From: QALR01 sp900552255
Lineage (GTDB): Bacteria > Bacillota > Clostridia > Oscillospirales > CAG-272
NCBI GenBank assembly: GCA_048526005.1
Contig: DBFVEH010000009.1
Span: 29,286 to 93,285 of the forward strand
Direction of reading: 5' to 3'
Length of the DNA stretch: 64,000 nt
The notes beneath the pieces were generated by a model that saw nothing but the letters and a program-made list of their open reading frames with translations, was not told the DNA's origin and did not search any database. The position numbers and the translations under genes are program-made. Shown here piece after piece: positions 16,513-24,538 of the stretch. Each line of letters opens with the position of its first letter. Positions within the stretch are counted from its first letter, which is position 1.

Positions 16513-18021
16513 TCAATATTCCGGCTGCTTTTCGTATTTGACGATTTCTCCGGTAAGCGCGTTGACGTCAAAGCCGTACTGATATCCGCCTGCGCGAAGC
16601 TTGATTTTGTAGACCGGGACATCATCCTGAGCATACGACTCGGATCTGTAATTCGTTATGTCGGCCGCATTTAACCCGGCAAAGGACAGGACAAGCTCGC
16701 GTGCGGTTCCCTCTCCGATGCAGTCCGCCGTGTCGGAGGGCTTTTTATCGGTGTCTTTGGAGTCGCTCCCCTCAGGAGTGTTCTGTTTTTTCTTTTCGGT
16801 TTTCTCGAATTTTAGGATTTCTCCGGTGGAGGCGTCGATGTCATATTCATATTCACTGTTTTTGTAGGAAAACTCTATCTCGTAAACCGATTTTCCGTTT
16901 TCCTTGTCAAGCTTGATTTCCATATCGGAAACAGCCAACTGCTCTGTTACGCCGGCATGAGAGAATGCGATCTCTTTTGCCTCGCCGGCGCTGATTACCG
17001 TGTTATCGGCGCCCGGTTCGCCCTTTTCTTTATCTTCGTCGGAATTGCTTTTTGCTTCTACGATCTCTCCGGTATTGGCGTTGATCTCATAATCATATTT
17101 GTTGTCTCCATAGAGAAAGCTCACTTCATAGATCATGATGCCGTGTTCGTAGTCTATTTCGATTTCCAGTTTAGAGACGTTGACGTCATCGGTCACGCCG
17201 GCATGGGAGAAAGCGGTCTCCTTCGCTCTGTCGATTCCAATATAGGCCTTGTCGCTTACATCGCCGGTCGAATTGACCTCCTCCAGCGTGAGGCCGTTTT
17301 TCTTGCTCAGAAAATTCAGCTCGTTGATGGTGAGTCCCGCAAGCTCCTCAAAGGAATACTGCGGATTCTTATCGATGAATTTCTGGATCAGCTTCGCTCG
17401 TCCGAGCGAGATCTGATAAGAATCGGCGAGCGCTTGCAGCTCCGAATCCGGCGAAACGATTTGGCTGAGTACCGCGCCGCTGAAGGTATCCGTTTGAAGT
17501 ATGGCATTGATCTCATCCGTCAGCTTTTCTTGGAGCGCGGTGGTTTTTGCATCGTTGTCTCCGCAGACCGAGATGAGAATGGAATTGGCTGCCTCGTTGA
17601 GATACCCGCTGCGGAGCATGGAGCCGATCAGCGCGTTGACGGTCACATCTAAGCTGCATCCCTTGAAGGACATTTCGCCGATTACAATCTTGGCGTCCTC
17701 ATTCAGCGCGTTTACGGCGAGGACCTCTTCTTTTTGGTTGGTTTTGATTTCGATGCTGGGGTTCACATCCAGCGAAACCACGGAATCGACGCTGTAATTT
17801 GTCTGATAGAATTGTACGGCGAAAACTCCCGCGATCATAAGGACAAACGCCGCTGCGACAGCGGCTGTCCACCGCATGATTTTTCTTTTCGGTTTGGTGT
17901 CCGACATCGTAATAACCCTGCCTTTCTGCTTGTCGCATTCGGAAAGGATATCGTCAAGAACATTCGGTACGTTTTGCGTAAAGGCCTGTGCCACTTTTTT
18001 TTCAACATCTTTTTTTGTCAT
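16513..18021 (-). CDS. RsgI-like membrane anti-sigma candidate with three PepSY domains
   Basis: A protein of 502 residues. A short cytoplasmic N-terminus (1-48) precedes one membrane helix (about 50-72) and then an RsgI-middle-like segment beginning VDSVVSLDVNPSIEIKTN, with VLAVNALNEDAK following, characteristic of anti-sigma-I factors. Outside the membrane are three PepSY-like repeats (roughly 255-330, 340-405 and 430-500), each with AFSHAGV or a related opening and a TGEI closing motif (NANTGEIVEAK, DASTGEILKFE, NALTGEIVKYE). PepSY domains are often inhibitory or ligand-sensing extracellular modules. It begins 1 bp after the ECF sigma stop codon, so it probably binds that factor. Carbohydrate-binding modules seen in cellulolytic RsgI proteins are replaced here by PepSY. 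Confidence 0.75.
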   Translation of the reverse strand: MTKKDVEKKVAQAFTQNVPNVLDDILSECDKQKGRVITMSDTKPKRKIMRWTAAVAAAFVLMIAGVFAVQFYQTNYSVDSVVSLDVNPSIEIKTNQKEEVLAVNALNEDAKIVIGEMSFKGCSLDVTVNALIGSMLRSGYLNEAANSILISVCGDNDAKTTALQEKLTDEINAILQTDTFSGAVLSQIVSPDSELQALADSYQISLGRAKLIQKFIDKNPQYSFEELAGLTINELNFLSKKNGLTLEEVNSTGDVSDKAYIGIDRAKETAFSHAGVTDDVNVSKLEIEIDYEHGIMIYEVSFLYGDNKYDYEINANTGEIVEAKSNSDEDKEKGEPGADNTVISAGEAKEIAFSHAGVTEQLAVSDMEIKLDKENGKSVYEIEFSYKNSEYEYDIDASTGEILKFEKTEKKKQNTPEGSDSKDTDKKPSDTADCIGEGTARELVLSFAGLNAADITNYRSESYAQDDVPVYKIKLRAGGYQYGFDVNALTGEIVKYEKQPEY

Positions 18022-18022
18022 G

Positions 18023-18601
18023 TTATTGCACTCCTTTCTCCCATGCGTTCTGTAATTTTTTGATTGCCCGATTGTAATTTGAAAGAACCGTCGGCAGCGG
18101 CATTTTCAGCAAGGCGGCGATTTCTCTGTGTTTGAGCCCGCTGACCGCATGCAGCACTACGATCTGCCGTCCTACGTCGCTGAGCGATTTCATACACAGA
18201 GAAAGCGTCATTTTGTCCCCCGCGGAAAATTCCGCATCTTCTTGGGGGATAAAGTTCCAGTCTTCCTCCGGCATAGGCGCGCATTTGGAATGTGCCTGCC
18301 TGCATTTCAGACAAAGGTTTCGCGTGATGGTCAGGATCCATGCCATCGGCTTGCCTTGGCTGCGGTAGCTGTCCGCCGCGGAATAGATGCGCAGATAGCA
18401 ATCCTGCAAAACGTCCTGCGCATCGTGCGTGTCTTTCAAAATGGAAAGAGCAAAGCCGTAAACACTTTTGTTTGTTTGCTCATAGAGTAAGGCAAGCGCA
18501 TCGCGGTCGCCCGCCGCAATCTTTTCAATCAGCTCGTCTAAATGCTTTGTGCCTGTGTCCAAGCTGTCATTTAGAGGGGCTATGGAGAAAAATGTCAACA
18601 T
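18023..18601 (-). CDS. ECF-type sigma-70 family RNA polymerase sigma factor
   Basis: The 192-residue protein has region 2 (DALALLYEQTNKSVYGFALS, then DTHDAQDVLQDCYLRIYSAA, the RNA polymerase-binding and -10-binding helices) and region 4 (LKHREIAALLKMPLPTVLSNY, a helix-turn-helix). It would redirect RNA polymerase to a small stress or envelope regulon. It starts at ATG 18601, with AAGGAGC (complement of 18608-18614) six bases upstream. The anti-sigma candidate gene follows at once in the same operon, the usual arrangement for ECF pairs. No ECF-type target promoter was identified with certainty. Confidence 0.9.
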   Translation of the reverse strand: MLTFFSIAPLNDSLDTGTKHLDELIEKIAAGDRDALALLYEQTNKSVYGFALSILKDTHDAQDVLQDCYLRIYSAADSYRSQGKPMAWILTITRNLCLKCRQAHSKCAPMPEEDWNFIPQEDAEFSAGDKMTLSLCMKSLSDVGRQIVVLHAVSGLKHREIAALLKMPLPTVLSNYNRAIKKLQNAWEKGVQ

Positions 18602-18702
18602 AAGCTTGCTCCTTTACCTTAATAATCCGTGTGACCGCCATTTTATTGCATAGAAAATATTATTTTTTTAAAATTTTCAGAAGTGTTTCTGCAATAAATA
18701 TG

Positions 18703-18731
18703 AAAAAAACCACTATGTATAGTGGTTTTTT
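18703..18731 (-). terminator. Terminator of the tRNA-Gln transcript
   Basis: ACCACTAT (18709-18716) and ATAGTGGT (18719-18726) extended by A and T tracts, six bases beyond the tRNA 3' end on the minus strand. Confidence 0.85.
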
Positions 18732-18736
18732 GTAAA

Positions 18737-18814
18737 TGGCTGGGATAGCTGGACTCGAACCAGCGGAATGCAAGAGTCAAAGTCTTGTGCCTTAACCAAC
18801 TTGGCTATATCCCA
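18737..18814 (-). tRNA. tRNA-Gln (anticodon UUG)
   Basis: On the minus strand the acceptor arms are TGGGATA and TATCCCA. The anticodon stem CAAGA/TCTTG encloses loop CTTTGAC with anticodon TTG. The T arm is GCTGG-TTCGAGT-CCAGC. The discriminator is G and CCA is encoded (complement of 18737-18739). A promoter lies upstream and a terminator directly downstream. Confidence 0.95.
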
Positions 18815-18836
18815 ATAAAGTGGTTGATATATGATC

Positions 18837-18866
18837 ATTATATCATGTCCGCGTCCGCCTTGTCAA
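18837..18866 (-). promoter_or_regulatory. Promoter for tRNA-Gln
   Basis: Minus strand TTGACA (complement of 18861-18866), an 18-bp spacer, TATAAT (complement of 18837-18842), 22 bp before the tRNA. Confidence 0.75.
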
Positions 18867-18883
18867 TATCAAACGAAAGAAAA

Positions 18884-18912
18884 AGCGGGGAATCTCCTTT
18901 GAGATCCCCCGC
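18884..18912 (-). terminator. Terminator of the SLH-protein gene
   Basis: GCGGGGAATCTC (18884-18895) pairs with GAGATCCCCCGC (18901-18912) with one mismatch; on the minus strand the stem is followed by CTTTTTCTTTCG. Confidence 0.75.
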
Positions 18913-18918
18913 TTCGAC

Positions 18919-20172
18919 TTATTTGCAGCAAAGCAGCGTGTAAAGCAGGTTTACCGCATCTGCGCGTGTGAGCGCTGCCGAGCGGTCCTCGGAGGCGACA
19001 AGTCCGACCGAGGCGAGCATCGCGTATCCGTCGTCCGAGATCTCACTGTCCGTGCCGACGGAGGCATAGACGGCGTCCCCGAAGGAGAGCTCGCGCAGCG
19101 CCGCAATTCTGCTGATGATCGTCGCCGCCTGCGCCGAAGTGATCACATCGTTCGGAAGGAAGCAGCGTCCCTCTTCCGTATCGATTCCGACGACAAGCCC
19201 GAGCCGTTTCGCCGCGGAAATATACTTGTTTTGATAGCTTGTGAAGGAGGCGCTGTCGGCGAAGCCGGATTCATCCGCCGCGATGAGCGAGGAATCGATC
19301 CCGTTCGCATTCATTGCCATGATGAGAAAATCCGCTCTTGTGACGGTCTTGTCCGGATAGAAGAAGCTCTCGTCCCCGATTTTCTCGCCGACGATCACCC
19401 CGAGTTCCGCCATTTCCACCGCTGGGAGCTGATATTCGCTTCCGGCAAGATCGGTGTAGACGATCCCGCTTTTATTTTCCGAGGTGACGATCTTTACGGT
19501 CGCAGGCTCCGATTTGTTTCCATATTGATCGACCGCGATGAAGGTGAATTGATCTTTGCCGGCCGCGCCCTCGTTCGCGGTATAGCGAAAGCTGCCTGTG
19601 GAAGCGTCCGTCAGCTTCAGCGTACCCTTTTTCGGAGCGTCCACGATGATATAGGTCAGCTCATCGCCGTCTGGATCCGTCGCTGAGAGCGAAGAGAATA
19701 CCGGAATGGCTTCCTTAGCCGCAAGCTCTGCCGAGGCGGCGGACGGCGCGAAGTTTAAAGAGTCCAGCATACAGACGGTGCATACGAACGAATTTTCATA
19801 GCTGTCCCCGTAGGGCTTGAACTGGAACGTCGCGGTTTTGCCGGCCTCCGCCGGGAGAAAACGGAGCGCCGCGAGCGCCGCATACGGGATGACCTGTCCC
19901 GGCGTCACGTCGACGGCGCCGAGCTTTAAAACACCGTCCGAGACTGCGGGCAAGGAGGTGATTTCAACGGCGGTGAAGTCCGTGCTTCCTAACGCATTTT
20001 CAAAATCCGCGGCTGTGAACGAAACGGTGTTGGTTCCGATGCCCGTTTTGATCATGCCGACCTCCTCCTGCATGACCGAGATCGCGGGAGATAAAATTCC
20101 GGCAGCGCTTGCCGTGATGCCGAAGCAAAGAAGTATGGATAGGATGAAAAATGTGATTCCGACTTTTTTCAT
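18919..20172 (-). CDS. Secreted protein with cadherin-like region and C-terminal SLH domains
   Basis: A protein of 417 residues with a signal peptide (MKKVGITFFILSILLCFG...ASAAG). The middle contains a bacterial cadherin/Ig-like segment (FSSLSATDPDGDELTYIIVD, GSFRYTANEGAAGKDQFTF, AVDQYGNKSEPATVKI). The C-terminal third has S-layer homology repeats (FFYPDKTVTRADFLIMAMNA, FLPNDVITSAQAATIISRIA, and a degenerate last copy ALTRADAVNLLYTLL), which usually bind secondary cell-wall polymers. It is therefore a cell-wall-attached surface protein. The ATG at 20172 is preferred over 20181 because GAAAGGA would be too close to the latter. It is monocistronic, with a terminator after the stop. Confidence 0.82.
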   Translation of the reverse strand: MKKVGITFFILSILLCFGITASAAGILSPAISVMQEEVGMIKTGIGTNTVSFTAADFENALGSTDFTAVEITSLPAVSDGVLKLGAVDVTPGQVIPYAALAALRFLPAEAGKTATFQFKPYGDSYENSFVCTVCMLDSLNFAPSAASAELAAKEAIPVFSSLSATDPDGDELTYIIVDAPKKGTLKLTDASTGSFRYTANEGAAGKDQFTFIAVDQYGNKSEPATVKIVTSENKSGIVYTDLAGSEYQLPAVEMAELGVIVGEKIGDESFFYPDKTVTRADFLIMAMNANGIDSSLIAADESGFADSASFTSYQNKYISAAKRLGLVVGIDTEEGRCFLPNDVITSAQAATIISRIAALRELSFGDAVYASVGTDSEISDDGYAMLASVGLVASEDRSAALTRADAVNLLYTLLCCK

Positions 20173-20310
20173 ATATCGCATTTCCTTTCTTTTATTGATA
20201 AGGATATTTTGCCCAGTCTCGGAAATCGTTATACAAAAACGATCGGTCTTGGGGAAAATTTTGTCGTTTGATTTGACAAATTATTGATGCAGGAAACTGC
20301 CTCTGTCCGC

Positions 20311-20339
20311 TTGACATATGAGGAGGGAAACGATAAAAT
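20311..20339 (+). promoter_or_regulatory. Sigma-A promoter for the SPFH/deacetylase pair
   Basis: TTGACA (20311-20316), a 17-bp spacer, TAAAAT (20334-20339), 62 bp before the SPFH gene. Confidence 0.75.
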
Positions 20340-20401
20340 GATAACATAGGCAAACGCTTATATTATATAAGCCGCGCTTCGCGGCGGAACGGAGCTTTTC
20401 T

Positions 20402-21367
20402 ATGTTTTTATTTGTTCTCGGAGCCCTTGCTGTGATTGTCGGGATCATATTTATTCTTTATGTGCTGATAAAATGCAAGAACGGCACCTATCCTTCTCAA
20501 AAAAAAGTCGGCAACGCGGTCGGCGCTCTTGCGCTTCTTGTCGGTGTTGCGCTTATTTCCATGAGCTGCATGACATCCATTCCGACGGGGCATACGGGAA
20601 TCGTGACGACTTTCGGCCGGGTGGAGAATGATACATATGAGGCAGGTATCCACACCAAAGCGCCATGGCAGAAGGTCATCAAAATGGACAACAGGATTCA
20701 AAAATCCGTCGTGGAGCTTTCCTGCTTCTCAAGCGATATTCAAGAGGTGGCCGCCGTTTATACCATCAACTATCAGATCGAGAAAGCCAACGCGCAGACC
20801 ATCTATCGGACGATCGGACAGGATTATTATTCGACGGTCATTATGCCGAGAATCCAGGAATCCGTCAAAAGCGTGATTGCCAAATATAATGCGGAGAGCC
20901 TGATTTCGAGCAGGGAAAAGCTGTCTGTGGAAATCAAGTCGATTTTGGTTGAAAAGCTGGCCGCATATAACATCGAGGTCATCGACGCTTCGATTGAAAA
21001 CCTCGATTTTTCGGATACCTATACCGACGCTGTGGAAGCAAAACAGGTTGCGGAGCAGAACAAGCTGAAAGCTCAGATTGAGCAGGAACAGGCGATTCTC
21101 GAGGCGGAGGCTGCGGCGAAGCGCGCCGTCATCGAGGCGGAAGCCGAAGCGGAGGTCAAGAAAATCGACGCGGACGCGAAGGCTTATGCAGGAGAAAAGG
21201 AAGCGGAGGCGAACGGCAAAATCGCAGACAGCCTTTCCTCCGAGCTTATCGAATATAAATATGTAGAAAAATGGGACGGCAAGCTGCCTACCTATGTCGG
21301 AGGAGAGGGCGGCACGATTCCGATTCTCAATATCGGAGCGGGCGCAGGTGCAGATACCGATGAATGA
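20402..21367 (+). CDS. SPFH/Band 7 (prohibitin-family) membrane protein
   Basis: A protein of 321 residues. Two N-terminal membrane helices (about 1-22 and 38-58) are followed by the SPFH domain, starting with IPTGHTGIVTTFGRVENDTYE and containing GIHTKAPWQKVIKMDNRIQK, and then an Ala/Glu-rich coiled coil (about 215-285). Such proteins form oligomeric rings or microdomains in the membrane and can act as chaperones for proteases or cell-envelope enzymes. CGGAGC precedes the ATG. The deacetylase gene overlaps its 3' end by 8 bp, so the two are translationally linked. Confidence 0.87.
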   Translation: MFLFVLGALAVIVGIIFILYVLIKCKNGTYPSQKKVGNAVGALALLVGVALISMSCMTSIPTGHTGIVTTFGRVENDTYEAGIHTKAPWQKVIKMDNRIQKSVVELSCFSSDIQEVAAVYTINYQIEKANAQTIYRTIGQDYYSTVIMPRIQESVKSVIAKYNAESLISSREKLSVEIKSILVEKLAAYNIEVIDASIENLDFSDTYTDAVEAKQVAEQNKLKAQIEQEQAILEAEAAAKRAVIEAEAEAEVKKIDADAKAYAGEKEAEANGKIADSLSSELIEYKYVEKWDGKLPTYVGGEGGTIPILNIGAGAGADTDE

Positions 21368-22163
21368 CACGGAAATTCGATATAGGCAAAGGAAAACGGA
21401 CGGGAAACGCTTTTCCCGTCCTCGGATCATCACCCTTTCCGTCATGCTTGTTTGCATCGCGGCGGCCGCCGTCGTTTTGATTGTTGTCGGGTCATTCGGA
21501 TATCCCGTCTATACCTATACGGAAAATACCAAGGTGCTGCTTTACCATCTTGTGTCCGATGAAACCTATGGCCCAAATGAATACCTTTTCGTGCGAGTCT
21601 CCGATTTTGAAAGCCAGCTCGCCGCAATCAAGCGGCTCGGCTATGAGACCGTCTTTGCCGACGAGCTTTCACAGACGCGCGGCAAAAAGTGTGTCGTTCT
21701 CACGTTTGACGACGGCTATGAGGATAACTTTACCAATGTTCTGCCGCTGCTTGAAAAATACGATATGAAGGCGACCGTATTTCTCATTTCCGATATGATC
21801 GGGACCGAAGGACATTTAAGCGAGGATCAGATCCGGGAAATGGCGGCGAGCGGGCGCATTCATTTCGGAAGCCATACGAAATCGCATCGAAAGCTGTATG
21901 AGCTGGAAGCCGACGAAATGGAGCTCGAGCTTGTGCAGTCGCGGCGGCGTATCGAGGAGCTGACCGGCATGAAGGTGAGCGCTCTTGCGTACCCGAACGG
22001 CGTATGCGACGCGGCGGCAGAGCTTGCCGCGGCGGAGAACGGTTATCTCTACTGCTATACGACGGACAGCCCCTCGGAAAGCTATTATGACAATACACGC
22101 CTGCCGCGCAGCTACGTCATGAGAGACACGGATATGGCGGATTTTCTGAAAATTTTGGAATGA
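21360..22163 (+). CDS. Membrane-anchored polysaccharide deacetylase (NodB/CE4)
   Basis: A protein of 267 residues. A single N-terminal membrane anchor (about 23-47) precedes a CE4 domain with the catalytic TFDDGYEDN motif near residue 123 and the metal-binding HFGSHTKSHRKL motif (HxxxH), followed by ALAYPNGVCD. The enzyme would remove N- or O-acetyl groups from an extracellular polysaccharide or peptidoglycan. The ATG at 21360 is chosen because it falls within the ATGAATGA overlap with the SPFH gene; the frame remains open upstream to 21294 but that region is inside the preceding gene. Confidence 0.87.
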   Translation: MNDTEIRYRQRKTDGKRFSRPRIITLSVMLVCIAAAAVVLIVVGSFGYPVYTYTENTKVLLYHLVSDETYGPNEYLFVRVSDFESQLAAIKRLGYETVFADELSQTRGKKCVVLTFDDGYEDNFTNVLPLLEKYDMKATVFLISDMIGTEGHLSEDQIREMAASGRIHFGSHTKSHRKLYELEADEMELELVQSRRRIEELTGMKVSALAYPNGVCDAAAELAAAENGYLYCYTTDSPSESYYDNTRLPRSYVMRDTDMADFLKILE

Positions 22164-22339
22164 GCTTTTTCGCGGTTTTTCGACCTCCCTTAAAACCGAA
22201 TAAAACGGATAATTGTATTTATAAGATTCAACGCAACCGAAAGTTGACACGAAATTCCTTAAAAGCGACAGAAAACTGGTGGTGACCTCCTCCTTTTTGG
22301 GTGTATCATTGCGTTATAAATAACAGCATGGAGGAATGT

Positions 22340-23236
22340 ATGAGCTTTGGAACCAATCTTCAATATTTGAGAAAAAAGAAGGGAATGACGCAGGAAGCCC
22401 TTGCGGAAACGCTTGACGTATCGCGTCAGACCGTGTCCAAATGGGAATCGGACGGCGCGTTTCCGGAGACCGATAAGATCATCGCGCTGTGCGGCCTCTT
22501 TTCCTGCAATATGGATGAGCTGATCCGCGGCGACATGCAGCGGGAATGTACGGAATCCGACCTCGAATACGACAGGCATATGAACCGGTTTGCGCTGGCC
22601 ATCTCGTCGGGTGTGGGACTTGTTCTTTTCGGTGTGACGCTGATGCTTTTGTTGGAGGCGCTTCGTGTGCCGGAATCGGTCGGGCTGATGATATTTTTGC
22701 TTTGTGTCGCCGCGGCGGCGATGATTTTCGTCGCGAGCGGGATCGGACACGGCAATTTCATCAAAAATAACCCGGTCGTCGGACGCATATACGATGACAG
22801 GACCATAAGCGCTTTTGACCGAAAATTCGTTTATTTTATCGCCGTTCCGGTGGCGTGTATCCTTATCGGCGTCGTTTGGATCATTGGCGCGTCTATGCTT
22901 CCGGTTCCCGCCGGCTTTGATGAAGAAAACTGGGAGGCGCTGATCGTCGTGCCCTTCATGCTGATTGTGGCATGCTCCGCTTCCTGTATCGTATGGGCGG
23001 GTATGCAAAAAGCGAAATATAACATCGATGAATACAACAGAGACGCATCCTTCAGCCATGGAAAGAAAGAACCGATGGCCGATAAAATCTGCGGCTGTAT
23101 TATGCTTGCTGCGGCAGCGGTCTATCTTGTCATCGGCTTTATTTGGAATCTGTGGCATCCCGGCTGGGTGGTGTTTCCCGTGGGAGGGATCCTCTGCGGT
23201 ATCGTTTCCACGATTTTTCCCGACAAGGAAAAGTAA
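22340..23236 (+). CDS. XRE-family regulator with C-terminal membrane domain
   Basis: A protein of 298 residues. An N-terminal HTH_3 domain (NLQYLRKKKGMTQEALAETL, SRQTVSKWESDGAFPETDK) is followed by about five hydrophobic segments in two groups (95-150 and 175-290). Membrane-tethered XRE regulators of this design occur widely in Clostridia, often next to transporters whose expression they control; none is adjacent here. The start at 22340 follows GGAGG (22330-22334); an in-frame ATG at 22301 lacks a ribosome binding site. Downstream lies a bidirectional terminator. The signal it senses is unknown. Confidence 0.85.
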   Translation: MSFGTNLQYLRKKKGMTQEALAETLDVSRQTVSKWESDGAFPETDKIIALCGLFSCNMDELIRGDMQRECTESDLEYDRHMNRFALAISSGVGLVLFGVTLMLLLEALRVPESVGLMIFLLCVAAAAMIFVASGIGHGNFIKNNPVVGRIYDDRTISAFDRKFVYFIAVPVACILIGVVWIIGASMLPVPAGFDEENWEALIVVPFMLIVACSASCIVWAGMQKAKYNIDEYNRDASFSHGKKEPMADKICGCIMLAAAAVYLVIGFIWNLWHPGWVVFPVGGILCGIVSTIFPDKEK

Positions 23237-23257
23237 CAACTAAAAAACAAAAAAGCC

Positions 23258-23292
23258 AAAAAGGCGCAGGAAATCGTCTCCTGCGTCTTTTT
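23258..23292. terminator. Bidirectional terminator between convergent genes
   Basis: AAAAAGGCGCAGGA (23258-23271) pairs with TCCTGCGTCTTTTT (23279-23292) through one G-U pair, with A and T tracts at the ends. Confidence 0.88.
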
Positions 23293-23324
23293 ATTTATAA
23301 GATCGGTTTAAAGTTATATCCGAG

Positions 23325-23921
23325 TTATTCCGTTATGGCGAAGGCGCGCACGGGCGAAGCCTCCGCCGTGATTTTCAGCGGTACCGCGAAGAATGAAAAC
23401 GGATGGTTTTTCACGGCGCGATAAAGCGGGTCAAGTCCGCATAAATTTTCCACGATGAAAATACCGGCTTCCGAGAGCCGTTTATGGAGCACATACGGCG
23501 CAAGGTCCGGCGACGGCGTATCCAGTCCCAGCATGCGGATGTTTTGCCGGATGAGCCGGTCGCATACCGTTTCCGGAAGCGTGGGATGCGCCGAAAAATA
23601 GCAGTCCGTGCCGAATTGATGCTCCCAGCCGGTTTTCCATAGGACGATATCGTTTTCACGAATGCCGATAAGGTCGTCGTCAGGCGTATAAATCCTCGCT
23701 GTGCCGTAAAAATAATGAATGGGGAAATCCGCGGCCGTGCGTGCGTCCGCGGCGAGATGCGACGGCATATCGATATGCGTTCCGGCGTGCAGACCGGTTT
23801 CAAGCTTTGTGAGCCGATATCCGTCGGGCTCAAACTTTTTTTCCGGAAAAAGAGCGGTTTCGGGATCGCCGGGATAGATGGGCATTCCGTTTTTTGTCGT
23901 ATGCGAAAGGTCGAAAATCAT
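23325..23921 (-). CDS. Cyclase family protein (kynurenine formamidase-like)
   Basis: A protein of 198 residues with the family's metal-binding motif in GLHAGTHIDMPSHLAAD (HxGTHxDxPxH) and the opening MIFDLSHTTKNGMPIYPGDP. Members hydrolyse N-formylkynurenine or related amides, or act as uncharacterised cyclases. No tryptophan-catabolic genes are nearby, so the substrate is open. The start at 23921 follows AGGAG; the GTG at 23939 has no suitable site. The 5' leader contains a hairpin (GGTTTTC/GAAAACC, about 23941-23968). It stands alone between a terminator and the SASP gene. Confidence 0.85.
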   Translation of the reverse strand: MIFDLSHTTKNGMPIYPGDPETALFPEKKFEPDGYRLTKLETGLHAGTHIDMPSHLAADARTAADFPIHYFYGTARIYTPDDDLIGIRENDIVLWKTGWEHQFGTDCYFSAHPTLPETVCDRLIRQNIRMLGLDTPSPDLAPYVLHKRLSEAGIFIVENLCGLDPLYRAVKNHPFSFFAVPLKITAEASPVRAFAITE

Positions 23922-24228
23922 AAATTCTCCTGTTTCCACGCGGTTTTCTCACTTGTCGAAAACCGCCATAAAAGAATTTGAAATCTGAAAAATTTGCCAC
24001 TTATAAAACAGGATTCAAAGTTTATAATAATATCAGAACGCGGCGGCAAACCAAACGCACGCGCTCTGCGGAGAAAATATTTTCCGCGTTTTATAATAAC
24101 AGATGTGCCGGCGGTACGTTATTTTTGCAGAAGCCGCGCCTTGCGGTTTTTCCATAATAGCCGAAACGCGACAGCACGCTGTTCTTACAATTCAATTTGA
24201 TTTATTATATTTGAGGAGAATTTTTAAA

Positions 24229-24429
24229 ATGGCAAGTAGCAACAAAAAGCTTGTTCCTGAAGCGAAAGAAGCTCTCGACAAATTTAAAATGGAAGCTGCG
24301 AACGAAGTTGGCGTCAACCTGAAGCAGGGCTACAACGGCGACCTCACCTCTAAGCAGGCTGGTTCCGTAGGCGGTCAGATGGTCAAGAAGATGATCGAGT
24401 CCTATGAGAACTCCATCAAGACGAAATAA
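24229..24429 (+). CDS. Alpha/beta-type small acid-soluble spore protein
   Basis: A protein of 66 residues. The pattern LVPEAKEALDKFKMEAANEVGV followed by GYNGDLTSKQAGSVGGQMVKKMI matches alpha/beta-type SASPs, which coat and protect spore DNA and are degraded at germination; MEAANE corresponds to the germination-protease cleavage region. The start is ATG 24229 with TTGAGGAG upstream; a longer open frame from 24103 has no homology. It should be expressed in the forespore; I could not find a convincing sigma-G promoter. It confirms an endospore-forming host. Confidence 0.95.
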   Translation: MASSNKKLVPEAKEALDKFKMEAANEVGVNLKQGYNGDLTSKQAGSVGGQMVKKMIESYENSIKTK

Positions 24430-24493
24430 TCGGAGTTTATAAACTGTTTTTTAATAGCTTTATAATACTGGATTGTTAAGAAATGAAAGCATT

Positions 24494-24538
24494 CTCCGAC
24501 GCTCCTTGCGGGCGCCGGAGTTGCTTTTATTCTTTCTT
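24494..24538 (+). terminator. Terminator after the SASP gene
   Basis: CTCCGACGC (24494-24502) and GCGCCGGAG (24512-24520) pair with one mismatch, followed by TTGCTTTTATTCTTTCTT. Confidence 0.7.
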
